A stretch of DNA of 64,000 nucleotides from Streptomyces sp. S465 (GTDB lineage Bacteria > Actinomycetota > Actinomycetes > Streptomycetales > Streptomycetaceae): assembly GCF_026898115.1 (NCBI RefSeq), contig NZ_CP114036.1, positions 310,001 to 374,000 on the forward strand, written 5' to 3'. Made by a program: the position numbers and the translations under genes. Positions 26,911 through 35,629 of this stretch are shown here, piece after piece. How positions within the stretch are numbered: the stretch's first letter is position 1; each line of letters opens with the position of its first letter. Below the pieces are notes generated by a model. It worked only from the letters and a program-made list of their open reading frames with translations, ran no database searches and was not told the DNA's origin.

Positions 26911-27597
26911 TCAGACACCCCCCGGGTCCCGCTGGGTGCCGGATTCCCGCAGCGTCCGCAGGCCGTGCACGAGCAGGCGCAGGCCGAATTCGAAGTGGGC
27001 GGTGAAGTCGGTGCTGGTGAGGGTGGGCAGGGCCGCGACGAGGTGGTGGAACGTCCCGGACTCCACCGCCTGCCGCAGGGGTTCGGGGTCGGCGGTCCCT
27101 TCGTCGCCGAACCGGAGGGCGGCCTGCTCCTCCAGGGTGTGGCCGACCGTGAAGTTGGCCACCGCCATCAGCGCGCGAGCCGCGTCCTCGTCGGCGAAGC
27201 CCGCCTCGCGCAGCACGCCGGTCACGGTGTCGGAGAAGCGCAGGGTGTGCGCCCCTGTCGAGTGCGTACCGGCGTAGACGCGAGCGCCGTCGCGATGGGC
27301 GAGCAGGGCCGTGCGCATCGCTCGGGCCAGACCGGCCAGACGATCCTCCCAGTCGCCGTCCGCGCGGGGGGCGGGGATGTCGGCCAGCATCCGTTCGGCC
27401 ATCGCGGTCAGCAGGTCCCGCTTGGTGGCGAAGTGGCGGTAGAGCGCCCCGGCCCGCACGCCCAGGGAGTCGGCCAGGCGGCGCATGGTCAGGTCGTCAA
27501 GACCGAGGGAGTCCAGCAGTTCGAGGGCGGTGTCGACGGTGCCTGACCGGTCGAGACGGGCGGGCCTGCCCCGGCCGGGGCTTGACGTGGAGCTCAT
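26911..27597 (-). CDS. TetR-family transcriptional repressor
   Basis: A 228-residue regulator. The N-terminal HTH (about 15-62) reads LTMRRLADSLGVRAGALYRH, the usual TetR recognition region, and the C-terminal domain resembles the tetracycline-repressor-like class (TetR_C_1) that binds aromatic or polyketide ligands. The ATG at 27597 leaves only 73 bases to the divergent monooxygenase gene, and between them is a 30-base palindrome that is almost certainly its operator. It probably represses the monooxygenase-RidA operon and itself. Confidence 0.9.
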   Translation of the reverse strand: MSSTSSPGRGRPARLDRSGTVDTALELLDSLGLDDLTMRRLADSLGVRAGALYRHFATKRDLLTAMAERMLADIPAPRADGDWEDRLAGLARAMRTALLAHRDGARVYAGTHSTGAHTLRFSDTVTGVLREAGFADEDAARALMAVANFTVGHTLEEQAALRFGDEGTADPEPLRQAVESGTFHHLVAALPTLTSTDFTAHFEFGLRLLVHGLRTLRESGTQRDPGGV

Positions 27598-27610
27598 GCG
27601 CCCCACTATA

Positions 27611-27640
27611 GTGAACAACGTTCTCGTGAACGTCGTTCAC
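27611..27640. promoter_or_regulatory. TetR operator in a divergent promoter
   Basis: An inverted repeat of 13 bases each side of TCGT: left arm GTGAACAACGTTC, right arm GAACGTCGTTCAC, one mismatch. The inner GTGAAC/GTTCAC half-sites are the classical TetR-family pattern. It starts 14 bases upstream of the tetR start and ends 30 bases before the monooxygenase start, so it can control both. Confidence 0.85.
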
Positions 27641-27670
27641 AAAATAATCTCACTCTGTAAGGACTCCCCC

Positions 27671-29203
27671 ATGCATGCCGATGTGATCGTCGTCGGTGCC
27701 GGACCGGCCGGCCTGATGCTCTCCTGCGAGCTGGCGCTGGCCGGCGTCCGGACCCGGATCGTCGAGCGGCGCACCGAACCGCAGCGGGACTCCCGTGCGT
27801 TGACCCTGCATCCGCGCAGTGTGGAACTGATGGACCTGCGCGGCCTCGCCCCCCGTTTCCTCGCGCTCGGCCGGACGACGCCGGGCTGGCACTTCGCGAA
27901 CCTGGAGACCCAGCTGGACTTCACGGCGCTCGACAGCCGGCATGGCTACACCCTGTTCCTCCCCCAGGCGCGCACCGAACAACTCCTCGCGGAGCGGGCG
28001 TTGGAGCTGGGGGTGGAGATCAGCCGCGGTTACCAGAGCACCGGTGTCTCCCAGGACGCGGACGGCGTCGAGGTCCAGGTCCGCGGACCGGGCGGCGGCG
28101 TCGAGACGCTGCGCGCGCGGTACGTCGTCGGGTGCGACGGCAGCCGCAGCGGGGTGCGCGAGGCCGCCGGTATCGGCTTCCCGGGCACCGAGGAGACCAT
28201 GACCGGAGTGCTCGGGGACTTCGCGGTGGTCGATGCCGAGCCGGCCGCGCTCGATGAGGCGCGGGCGCGCGGCGTGCTGGTCGCGCCCCTGGAGGGCGGG
28301 CTGACCCGCTTGGTGTATCTGGATCCGGAGCGGATGCGCACACCGAGTCGGATGCCGGTGTCCTTGCCGGAATTCCGTACCTCGCTGATCCGGGTCTGCG
28401 GCTCCGACCTCGGGATCGCCGAGCCGCGGTGGCTGTCGCGCTTCGGCAACGCCACCCGCCTGGCGGACACCTACCGGCGCGGCCGTGTGCTCCTGGCGGG
28501 CGACGCCGCCCACATCCACTTCCCGGCAGGCGGCCAAGGGCTGAACACCGGTCTCCAGGACGCCATGAACCTGGGGTGGAAGCTGGCCGCCGAGATCAAC
28601 GGCTGGGCACCACCCGGCCTCCTGGACAGCTACGAGGCCGAGCGGCGCCCGGTCGGGCGGGCCGTCACCGAGGACACCGAAGTGCAGACCCTGCTCGCGG
28701 AGCTGACGCTCGTCCCGCAGTATCAGCGCCCCGCCGCCGCCCTGCGTGGCCTGCTGAACGAACTGCTGGGCATCCCGGAGGTCAACCGCCTGCTCGCCGG
28801 CCGGACTTCCGCGCTCGCCACCAGCTACGTCGGCGCCACCGTCCAGGGCGCCGATCCGTTGGTGGGCCGGCGGATGCCCGACATCGGACTCGTCAGCGCC
28901 GCATCGGCGGCCACACGGGTCTACGAGCTGCTCACCGAGGGCCACTTCGTCCTGCTCGACCTCACCGGGGACGCCGACGCGGAGCAGGCCGTCGACGTCG
29001 ACTGGGGCTCGCGGGTCACCGCGGTCACCGTCACCCGGCACGACGGCCATCCCGAGCTGGACGGGGTCACCGAGGTGCTCGTCCGCCCCGACGGGCACAT
29101 CGCCTGGGCCACGCGCGGCACGGAGCCGGTCGCCCGGCGCGCCGAGCGGGCCACGGCCCTCGCCGCCTGGGCCGGCACACCGCGCGGGGCGGTCGCCCGA
29201 TGA
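27671..29203 (+). CDS. FAD-dependent aromatic monooxygenase (PheA/TfdB-like)
   Basis: A 510-residue class A flavoprotein hydroxylase with GAGPAGLMLSCELA (GxGxxG) at residues 8-22, the DG motif VVGCDGSRSGVREAAG near 155, the GD motif VLLAGDAAHIHFPAGGQGLN near 275, and a thioredoxin-like C-terminal domain (about 390-500). This build is shared by phenol 2-monooxygenase-like enzymes and polyketide hydroxylases such as those acting on anthracyclines. The substrate is unknown. It is divergent from and probably repressed by the adjacent TetR, and overlaps the RidA gene by 4 bases. Confidence 0.9.
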   Translation: MHADVIVVGAGPAGLMLSCELALAGVRTRIVERRTEPQRDSRALTLHPRSVELMDLRGLAPRFLALGRTTPGWHFANLETQLDFTALDSRHGYTLFLPQARTEQLLAERALELGVEISRGYQSTGVSQDADGVEVQVRGPGGGVETLRARYVVGCDGSRSGVREAAGIGFPGTEETMTGVLGDFAVVDAEPAALDEARARGVLVAPLEGGLTRLVYLDPERMRTPSRMPVSLPEFRTSLIRVCGSDLGIAEPRWLSRFGNATRLADTYRRGRVLLAGDAAHIHFPAGGQGLNTGLQDAMNLGWKLAAEINGWAPPGLLDSYEAERRPVGRAVTEDTEVQTLLAELTLVPQYQRPAAALRGLLNELLGIPEVNRLLAGRTSALATSYVGATVQGADPLVGRRMPDIGLVSAASAATRVYELLTEGHFVLLDLTGDADAEQAVDVDWGSRVTAVTVTRHDGHPELDGVTEVLVRPDGHIAWATRGTEPVARRAERATALAAWAGTPRGAVAR

Positions 29204-29643
29204 CCGTGACCCGTCTCAACCCCCCGGGCGTGCACAACCCGACCGACGCCATCGCCCAGGTGGTCACCGTCGAAGGCGCACGGCTGGTCCATCTGTCGGG
29301 GCAGGTCGCCTGGGACGCCGAGGGACAGCCGGTCGGGCTGGGCGACCACGCGGCCCAGGCGGCACAGATCGCCCGCAATCTCGACGCGGCGCTCGCCTCG
29401 GTCGGCGCCACCCGGGACGACATCGTCCAGGAAACCGTCTTCGTCGTCGGCTACACCCCCGAGCTGCTGCCCGCCATCTTCGGACCGCTGCGGGCGGGCA
29501 CGGTACGGGCACCGGCCAGCACACTGGTGGGCGTGTCGGCGCTGTTCTCCCCCGATTTCCTGATCGAGGTTCAGGTGGTCGCCGCGGTCGGCCCGGACCC
29601 GGCCGCCCCGCCGGCCGCGGCGGGGCACGCAGGGCGCGTCTAG
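29200..29643 (+). CDS. RidA/YjgF-family protein
   Basis: A 147-residue member of the Rid superfamily, which hydrolyses reactive enamines/imines or acts on oxidised intermediates. The fold is recognisable from LVHLSGQVAWD, the LxxxLxxxGA pattern in LDAALASVGATRDDIVQ, and the C-terminal VRAPASTLVGVSALFSPDFL. The usual catalytic Arg near R-x-P is replaced by a VRAPAS segment, suggesting a non-RidA subgroup. Translation is coupled to the monooxygenase by an ATGA overlap, so it may process that enzyme's product. Its stop codon overlaps that of the convergent gene at 29640. Confidence 0.87.
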   Translation: MTVTRLNPPGVHNPTDAIAQVVTVEGARLVHLSGQVAWDAEGQPVGLGDHAAQAAQIARNLDAALASVGATRDDIVQETVFVVGYTPELLPAIFGPLRAGTVRAPASTLVGVSALFSPDFLIEVQVVAAVGPDPAAPPAAAGHAGRV

Positions 29644-30104
29644 CCGCGTACGTTGCGGGCGAGCCAGGCGCTGAGCGTGTTGCGGGGGATCAGCTCTCGA
29701 TAGATCTCATCCCCCGGCACGGGGACGATCAGCCACTGGCCCGGCGGGAACAGCCTCCCCTTCACGAAGGCCAGACCGCCGTAGACGGAGCGCAGGAACA
29801 CCGGGACGCGGTCACGGGGAACGTCCTCGAAGTCCACGCCGTCGACGGTGATCCTCGCATCGTCCTCCGGGAAGATCCGGACGGTGACCGCAGGAGCGCC
29901 TCCCAGCTCGATGAACGCCTCGTGCGGCAGTGAGCCGTCCGGGTCGAGGACGGTGAACGCCCCGGCCGAGGTGCGGCGGGACGTCTGGTCCGCGCCGATG
30001 TCGTCGGTGACGGTCAGCTCCCGGTGGTACTCCCGGGCGATCTCCCGAATCGCCGTGACGGCGGCCTCGGTGCTCGGCAGACGCGGATGCCTCCGGGGGT
30101 TCAT
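29640..30104 (-). CDS. Hypothetical protein coupled to a TetR gene
   Basis: A 154-residue soluble protein of unknown family. The N-terminal part is helical (AVTAIREIAREYHREL); the middle has beta strands around VRIFPEDDARITVDGVDFED, and a C-terminal helix ends LSAWLARNVRG. There is no signal, helix pair or metal motif. The ATG at 30104 overlaps the TetR stop (ATGA), so it is the second gene of a tetR operon. Its own TAG shares bases with the RidA stop on the other strand, leaving no room for a terminator. Confidence 0.65.
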   Translation of the reverse strand: MNPRRHPRLPSTEAAVTAIREIAREYHRELTVTDDIGADQTSRRTSAGAFTVLDPDGSLPHEAFIELGGAPAVTVRIFPEDDARITVDGVDFEDVPRDRVPVFLRSVYGGLAFVKGRLFPPGQWLIVPVPGDEIYRELIPRNTLSAWLARNVRG

Positions 30105-30712
30105 CGGCGCTCCGCCGCTCCGCCGCTCTTCGCGCGGCGGCACACCTCGCCCGTTCCCACCCCGGACAGTACGGCGCGCGCGATGTCCTCCGAGAACTCA
30201 GGTCCGAGTTCGGAGTGGCCGAAGAGCGCCCGGAAGACGACCGGGGCCGCGAACAGGTCCAGGACGAGGTCGGTGTCGAGGCCGGGGCGGAGGTCGCCGC
30301 GTGCCACACCCTTGCGCAGGGACACGGCACACGCTTCCCGGCGAGGTCCCCAGAACGCGGTGAGGAAACCTTCCCTGAGCGTGGGATCGTCGGCGAGGTC
30401 GGCGACGAGAGCCGGGAGCACATGGCCGAGTTCCGAATGCGCCATCGCGAGCCGGAGGGCTTCGAGATGGCCGACGATGTCGCAGTGCGTGCACCCGGTG
30501 TCCATCTCCACGACGCCGGTCCGGTTCTCTGCCATGGCCTCGACGACCAGGTGTTTCTGGCTCTTCCAGCGGCGGCGGATGGCGGGTTTGGTGGTGCCCG
30601 CGCGCTTGGCGATGGCTTCCATGGTCAGGGCCGGGTAGCCGACTTCCCGCACGAGTTCGGTCACGGCGGCCAGCAGGGCCTGGTCGATCCGCTCGTCCCG
30701 TCGGCGTGCCAT
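30101..30712 (-). CDS. TetR/AcrR-family transcriptional regulator
   Basis: A 203-residue regulator with an HTH at about 10-58 (LTMEAIAKRAGTTKPAIRRRW; the usual Tyr of the recognition helix is Arg) and a C-terminal domain resembling the TetR_C_11/C_16 classes. It lies immediately downstream of the quinone oxidoreductase on the same strand (51-base gap) and upstream of a coupled hypothetical gene. A palindrome in front of the oxidoreductase (31756-31772) is its likely binding site. Confidence 0.87.
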   Translation of the reverse strand: MARRRDERIDQALLAAVTELVREVGYPALTMEAIAKRAGTTKPAIRRRWKSQKHLVVEAMAENRTGVVEMDTGCTHCDIVGHLEALRLAMAHSELGHVLPALVADLADDPTLREGFLTAFWGPRREACAVSLRKGVARGDLRPGLDTDLVLDLFAAPVVFRALFGHSELGPEFSEDIARAVLSGVGTGEVCRRAKSGGAAERR

Positions 30713-30763
30713 CCAACTCTCCTGGAACCGCGCAGAAACACAGAAACGCTGCCGCCCGGCGTT

Positions 30764-31732
30764 CTACCGGGGAAGCAGAACGACCTTACCGAACGGTTTT
30801 CCGCTCTCCACCCACCGCAGTGCCGCATCGGCCTCGGTGAGCGGGAAACGGCGGTCGATCACGGCCGAGAGCCGGCCTTCTTCCAGCAGACCGACGATCC
30901 GCTTCCAGGAGAGTGCGAGGTCCTCCGGGGCCACCGAATTCAGGCTGAACGCGAAGAGTGTCGGTGACCGGTGGAAATCGCGCAGCAGCGGCTCCAAGGA
31001 CGCCACCTCGGGAGCGCCGCCGGCGCCGCCGCAGAGGATGTAACGGCCGTTGGGCCGCAGGAGTGCCAGATGGTCGGCCAGGTCCGGGCCGGCGACCGTG
31101 TCCACGACGACGTCGTAGGTCTCACCGGCCGGCGCGCAGTCGTCGTCGGAACCGGCGGTGGCCGGCCGCGTCCGGTCGACGATGTGCGCGGCCCCCAGAT
31201 CCCGCAGGCGTGCGCCACGGGCCGGCGCCGAGGTGACGGCCGTGACCTCGGCCCCGCGCGCACGAGCGATCTGGGTGGCGAGCACGCCGATCCCGCCGCC
31301 GGCGCCACGGACCAGCACACGGTCTCCGGCCGTCGCTCCCACCCGGTGGAGGGCGATCTCGGCAACCATCGCGTTCACCCCCGCCGCGACCGCGTCGACC
31401 GCGTCGACGCTCCCCGGAACCGCGAGCACCCGGTCGGCCTCGGCGACGACCTTCTCGGCGTAACCGCCGAAGGCGGGCAGGGCCAGCACCCGGCGCCCGA
31501 CCAGCCCTTCGGGCACGTCCGGCCCGACCGCCGCCACACGGCCGACGACTTCCAGGCCCGGCACCGAACCCACACCGGGGAAGTAGGCGTACTCCCCCCG
31601 CCGGGCCATGACGTCCACGTACCCGGCGCCGATCGCGTCGACGTCGACGAGCACCTGGCCACGGCCGGGAACCGGTTCCGGCGCGTCGACCACGGCGAGT
31701 TCCGCGGACGACCTGACAACAACAGCTTTCAC
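30764..31732 (-). CDS. Zn-independent quinone oxidoreductase/enoyl reductase (MDR family)
   Basis: A 322-residue medium-chain dehydrogenase/reductase of the QOR type. It has an N-terminal GroES-like domain with GxGYVDVMARRGEY and PGLEVVGRVAAVG, a Rossmann domain with VLVRGAGGGIGVLATQIARA (about 145-165), and a C-terminal RRFPLTEADAALRWVESGKP. The zinc-ligand cysteines of alcohol dehydrogenases are missing. It reduces quinones or activated alkenes with NADPH (family knowledge). A 7-3-7 palindrome lies just upstream and a tetR gene follows, suggesting an electrophile-responsive unit. Confidence 0.88.
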   Translation of the reverse strand: MKAVVVRSSAELAVVDAPEPVPGRGQVLVDVDAIGAGYVDVMARRGEYAYFPGVGSVPGLEVVGRVAAVGPDVPEGLVGRRVLALPAFGGYAEKVVAEADRVLAVPGSVDAVDAVAAGVNAMVAEIALHRVGATAGDRVLVRGAGGGIGVLATQIARARGAEVTAVTSAPARGARLRDLGAAHIVDRTRPATAGSDDDCAPAGETYDVVVDTVAGPDLADHLALLRPNGRYILCGGAGGAPEVASLEPLLRDFHRSPTLFAFSLNSVAPEDLALSWKRIVGLLEEGRLSAVIDRRFPLTEADAALRWVESGKPFGKVVLLPR

Positions 31733-31755
31733 TGCGACTCCTCACGTAAACGTTC

Positions 31756-31772
31756 CGTTCCGGATCGGAACG
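31756..31772. promoter_or_regulatory. Operator upstream of the quinone oxidoreductase
   Basis: A perfect 7-3-7 inverted repeat, CGTTCCG-GAT-CGGAACG, lies 23 bases before the oxidoreductase start. A further CGTTCCG half-site overlaps it at 31751. It is probably bound by the TetR encoded downstream. Confidence 0.6.
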
Positions 31773-31787
31773 CTATGCTGGCATCCA

Positions 31788-32110
31788 CCGAGCGTCAAGG
31801 CCGTCGAGGTCTCCGGCCGCGTCCGCGCCCTCGGCGAGGGCTTCACCCATCTGCGCGTCGGCCGGCCGGTGGCCGCGCTGACGGTCGTCGACGGCGGCGG
31901 CTGCGCCGAGGTGGTGCGCACGTCCGCGGACCCGGTCGCGAGACGGGGCGTGCCCTGTGCCGCGCGGTGCGGGCCGTGGCGCGGGGAACCCTGCGGGTGC
32001 GGGTCGAGGACGGACCTGCCGCTGGAGCGGGCCGCCGAGGCACACCGCCGCATCGAGTCGGGTCGGGTCGGGCCACCGGCACGCTGGTACTCGGCCTCGC
32101 GACACGGTGA
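31788..32110 (+). pseudogene. Remnant of a zinc-independent quinone oxidoreductase gene
   Basis: Two pieces of an MDR enzyme are fused by deletion. The N-terminal piece reads SVKAVEVSGRVRALGEGFTH and VGRPVAAL (the GroES-like domain). After roughly 100 bases in a shifted frame, the C-terminal piece reads GTLRVRVEDG, AEAHRRIESG and TGTLVLGLA before a TGA at 32108. The Rossmann domain and the start are missing. It lies head to head with the intact oxidoreductase at 30764-31732 and may be what is left of a related second copy. Confidence 0.65.
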
Positions 32111-32180
32111 GCGCGGGGCGGGTGACCCGCTCTTTCCGGGTGGATCAGGAGCCGGGCGGCCGCGCCTCATCCGCGGCCGC

Positions 32181-32266
32181 CCCCGCCGTCGTGCCCGCTG
32201 CCGCCCCGCCGTCGTGCCCGCTGCCGCCCCCGCCGTTGTGCCCGCTGCCGCCCCCGCCGTTGTGCC
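32181..32266. repeat. Short tandem repeat, 23-24 bases, about 3.6 copies
   Basis: Copies begin at 32181, 32204, 32228 and 32252 (partial) around the core CCGCCGTTGTGCCCGCTGCC. On the minus strand the repeat reads as GHNGGGGS units for two copies, then changes frame because the first units are 23 bases long. It sits in the 306-base gap before the LAL regulator, which otherwise shows no gene. Confidence 0.7.
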
Positions 32267-32416
32267 CGTGCACCGGCCGGCGGGGCCCGCCTTGGGCAGC
32301 CGCATAAGGCCCGCTGGAGTCCGTGGCGGGAAAGCCGAGGTGAGGAAGTCGGCGGCGGCCGAGGGGCGCGGACGTCCGGCTTCCGGCCTGTGTCGAGCCT
32401 GGGTAACCTCGCGAGA

Positions 32417-35400
32417 ATGACCGGAGACTGGACCGCGGGAGTGGCTCCGCCGCTGTACGGCCGGAGCAGCCAACGGCACGCCGTGGCCGCACTGTTGGAC
32501 CGGGTACGGGCGAGCGGGGCGGACCGGCCGCGGACCGGTCGGCCGACCCCCGGGCGGGCGCCGGGAACGGACGGGCCGGACCGGCGGCGGGCGGACGTCC
32601 GCGTCCTGGTCGTGACCGGGGAGCGGGGCTGCGGCCGGACCGCCCTCCTCGAGTACGCGGCACTCCGCTTCGACGCGGGTCCCGTGCTCCGGGTGCCGGG
32701 CGGCGCACCGCGGCCCCATGGCCCGTACGGCATCCGGCAGGCCGTGTCCGAGGCGGCGGCGCGGGCCGGCTGCCCGTCCGCCGAGGGGCCGGACACCGCG
32801 ACGGTGCCCGACGCGCTGCTCCACACCCTGCGGGCCGCGGCCCGGCGGGCGCCGGTTCTGGTGTGTGCCGACGACGCGCACCTGTGGGACCCGGCGTCCC
32901 GCGCGGCGCTCGGCCAGGTGGCGCGGCATCTGCACACCGCGGGCCCGGTGGGCCTGATCCTGGCGGTGGCCGGACCGCGCTCGGTGGACCGCGACCTGAC
33001 CGGGCTGCCGGTGGTGCACGTGGGCCCGCTGTCCCGGGCCCGGTCCGCCGCGCTGCTGTACGACCTCGTCGGCCCGTCGGTGGACCCGGCCGTCCGTGAC
33101 GCGCTGCTGGACGAGGCCGAGGGGAATCCGGCCCTGCTGACCGCCCTGGCCCGTCGTCTGTCCGCCGCCGAGCTGTGCGGACGCCGCCCGCTGCCGCGGC
33201 CGTTGGCGGACGCGGATCTGCTGGCCTCGATGGTCGGGGGCATCCCGGGCGGGCCGGCTCCCGGTGCCGACGCCCTTCAGTTGACCGTGGCGGCGGCGCT
33301 GCGCGAGCCGGAGCAGCCCGACGCCGATGCCGATGTCGTGCTGCGGGCCGTGGCGCGACTGCGGGGCGGTGCGGACATCGGGCCCCCGCCCCAGACGCTG
33401 CTGTGGGCGGACGGCCGGGTCCGGTTCGCCGACACGCTGACCCGCAGGGCCGTGTACGCGGCGGCGGACCCGGAGCGGCGCCGCGCCGCCCACCGGGCCT
33501 TGGCCGCTGTGCTGGCGGGCGACGGCCGCCGGCTGCTCGGGCTGCTGCACCGCGCCTGGTCCGCGACCGGCCCCGCGCCCCGGACGGCGACCGCGTTGGC
33601 GGATGCCGCCGAGGCGGGGGTGTCCGGCCCGCATCGGCTGCGTTCGGCGGCGTACGCCAGGGCCGCCGAGCTGACGACGGACGAGCGGACCAGGGCGGAG
33701 AGATACACGGCCGCCGCCGAGCAGGCGTCCTGCGCGGGCCGTCCGCACCAGGCCCTGCGGCTGGTCGCGGCGGCCCGCGGCGGTGCGGCGCCGGCCGCGG
33801 TGCACGGCCGCGCGGAACTGGTCCGGGGGGCCACGCTGCTGCGCGACGGTCCCGTGGCCGACGCCCGCGAGTCCTTCCTGCTGGCCGCTTCCCTGCTCGA
33901 CGCCGACCTGCCCGCCCTGGCCACGGCCGCCGTGCTGGCCGCGGCCGACGCCGCGTGGGCGGCCGGCGATGTGACGGGCTGTCGGCGCGTACTCGACTCG
34001 GCGGCCTCCGCGCGGGTGCGCGCGCCGGGGCGGGGTGATCCGGACGACGGCCACCGGGCGGTGCCCCGCGCTATGGTGCCCCGCCCTACGGTGTTCTGTG
34101 ATGCAGCGCGGGACGACCCGGCACCCGGCGCCGGGCCCCGCCCGAGAAGCGTGCGCGCGCCAGGAGGCCACGGGAGCCACGCGGCGGAACCGACCGCACC
34201 TCACCGGGACCCGGTGCACGACTACCGTCTCGGCATGCGGGCCGCCCTCGACGGACACTTCGACCGCGCCGCGCCCTCGCTGACCCGCGTACTGGAGAGC
34301 GCCGCCGGACCGGCCCACGACCCCGTGAGCCCGCTGCGTGCGGCGGCGGCCGCCCTGCTGCTGGGCGAGGTGGAGGAGGCCGGCCGGGCCGCCACCAGGG
34401 CGCTGGTGGCCGCGCGGGCCCGGGGCCACGCCGCGATGGTGCCGCAGGCGCTGGAGTACCTGGCCTACGCCGAGTTGCGGGCGGGGCGGCACGCACAGGC
34501 CCGCGCGCACGCCGAGGAGGGGCTCCGGGCGGCGGAGCGGACCGAACAGCGCAACGCGGCGGCCCACCATCACGCGGTGCTGGCCCTGGCCGCCTCCATC
34601 GAGGGGGAGGAGGCGGCCGTCTCGCACCATGTGCGGGCGGCGCTGGCCACGGCCCGGCGCCACGGGCTGGCGCAGGCGGCCACGCTCGCCCAGTGGGCGG
34701 CGGCCCGCGCCGACCTGGGACGCGGCCGTCCGCTGGAGGCCGCCGACCGGCTCGGGCCCCTGGTGCGGCCGGGTCCCCGGCGCGGGCACTTCGCGGTGTG
34801 GATGCTGGCCGTACCCTGCTTCGTCGAGGCGGCGGCGCTCTCGGGGCGGCCGGAGCAGGCCAGGGCGGTGGTGGAGGACTTCGCCCGGTGGGCGGCGTGT
34901 GGTGCGGACCCGCAGGCCCCCGCCCAACTGCTGCGCTGCCGCGCGCTCCTGGCCCCCGTGGACCGTGCGGACAGCCTGTACCTGACCGCTCTGGCGCTGC
35001 ACGACGAGGCGGGCGGCGAGTTCGAGGCGGGCCGCACCGAGCTGAGTTACGGCAAGTGGCTGCGCCGGCGCCGCAGGCCGCGCGAAGCGCGCACCAGGCT
35101 CGGGTCGGCGCTGGTGGCCTTCGAGCGCTGCGGTGCCCGTGCGTGGGCGGACCAGACGGAGGCGGAGTTGCGGGCGAACGGGGCGGCCGCGAAGGGAGTG
35201 ACCGCGAGGGGGACGGCCGGCGCCGGAGCGGGCGCGTGCCCGGAGCTGGCGGGCCTGACGCCGCAACAGCTGCGCATCGTCCGGTACGTGGCCGAGGGTG
35301 CCACCAACCGCGAGGTCGCCCGGAGCATGTCCGTCAGCCCCCGCACCGTCGACTACCACCTGCGCAACGTCTTCGCCACGCTCGGGATCCGCTCCCGGGT

Positions 35401-35452
35401 GGAGCTCGCCCTCCTGGTCGAGCAGGCCGAGAAGACCGGTGCACCGCTCTAG
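32417..35452 (+). CDS. Large ATP-binding LuxR-family regulator (LAL type)
   Basis: A 1011-residue regulator. The N-terminal AAA/NTPase region has a Walker A-like VTGERGCGRTALLE near residue 75 in which the invariant Lys is Arg, and a Walker B with VLVCADDAHLWD near 155. A long helical, TPR-like middle follows (about 350-930), interrupted near 530-590 by a Pro/Arg-rich low-complexity segment. A C-terminal LuxR HTH (about 945-1005) reads LTPQQLRIVRYVAEGATNRE. LAL proteins often activate secondary-metabolite or catabolic operons; the CoA-type operon just downstream is a possible target. A GTG at 32390 is an alternative start. Confidence 0.88.
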   Translation: MTGDWTAGVAPPLYGRSSQRHAVAALLDRVRASGADRPRTGRPTPGRAPGTDGPDRRRADVRVLVVTGERGCGRTALLEYAALRFDAGPVLRVPGGAPRPHGPYGIRQAVSEAAARAGCPSAEGPDTATVPDALLHTLRAAARRAPVLVCADDAHLWDPASRAALGQVARHLHTAGPVGLILAVAGPRSVDRDLTGLPVVHVGPLSRARSAALLYDLVGPSVDPAVRDALLDEAEGNPALLTALARRLSAAELCGRRPLPRPLADADLLASMVGGIPGGPAPGADALQLTVAAALREPEQPDADADVVLRAVARLRGGADIGPPPQTLLWADGRVRFADTLTRRAVYAAADPERRRAAHRALAAVLAGDGRRLLGLLHRAWSATGPAPRTATALADAAEAGVSGPHRLRSAAYARAAELTTDERTRAERYTAAAEQASCAGRPHQALRLVAAARGGAAPAAVHGRAELVRGATLLRDGPVADARESFLLAASLLDADLPALATAAVLAAADAAWAAGDVTGCRRVLDSAASARVRAPGRGDPDDGHRAVPRAMVPRPTVFCDAARDDPAPGAGPRPRSVRAPGGHGSHAAEPTAPHRDPVHDYRLGMRAALDGHFDRAAPSLTRVLESAAGPAHDPVSPLRAAAAALLLGEVEEAGRAATRALVAARARGHAAMVPQALEYLAYAELRAGRHAQARAHAEEGLRAAERTEQRNAAAHHHAVLALAASIEGEEAAVSHHVRAALATARRHGLAQAATLAQWAAARADLGRGRPLEAADRLGPLVRPGPRRGHFAVWMLAVPCFVEAAALSGRPEQARAVVEDFARWAACGADPQAPAQLLRCRALLAPVDRADSLYLTALALHDEAGGEFEAGRTELSYGKWLRRRRRPREARTRLGSALVAFERCGARAWADQTEAELRANGAAAKGVTARGTAGAGAGACPELAGLTPQQLRIVRYVAEGATNREVARSMSVSPRTVDYHLRNVFATLGIRSRVELALLVEQAEKTGAPL

Positions 35453-35629
35453 GGACCGACCGGACGGTATGCCATGCTTCGGTGAGGGCCAGTGGGGTGA
35501 GGCATCTGGACGGGGTCACCGCCGTGGTGCGGCTCGCCCCCGCCCGGCCTCAGGGAGCACCCGACGCGTATCCTCGCCGGGCCGCCGAACCGACCACGAG
35601 CCCCCCAACACCTCTGGAGAACCTTCCCG

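Noticed and set aside
31742..35359. A 1205-residue open frame on the minus strand opposite the LAL gene
   Set aside because: It is the antisense shadow of a real, domain-rich gene in high-GC DNA; its composition (Arg/Gly/Pro-rich) and lack of motifs or ribosome binding site argue against coding.
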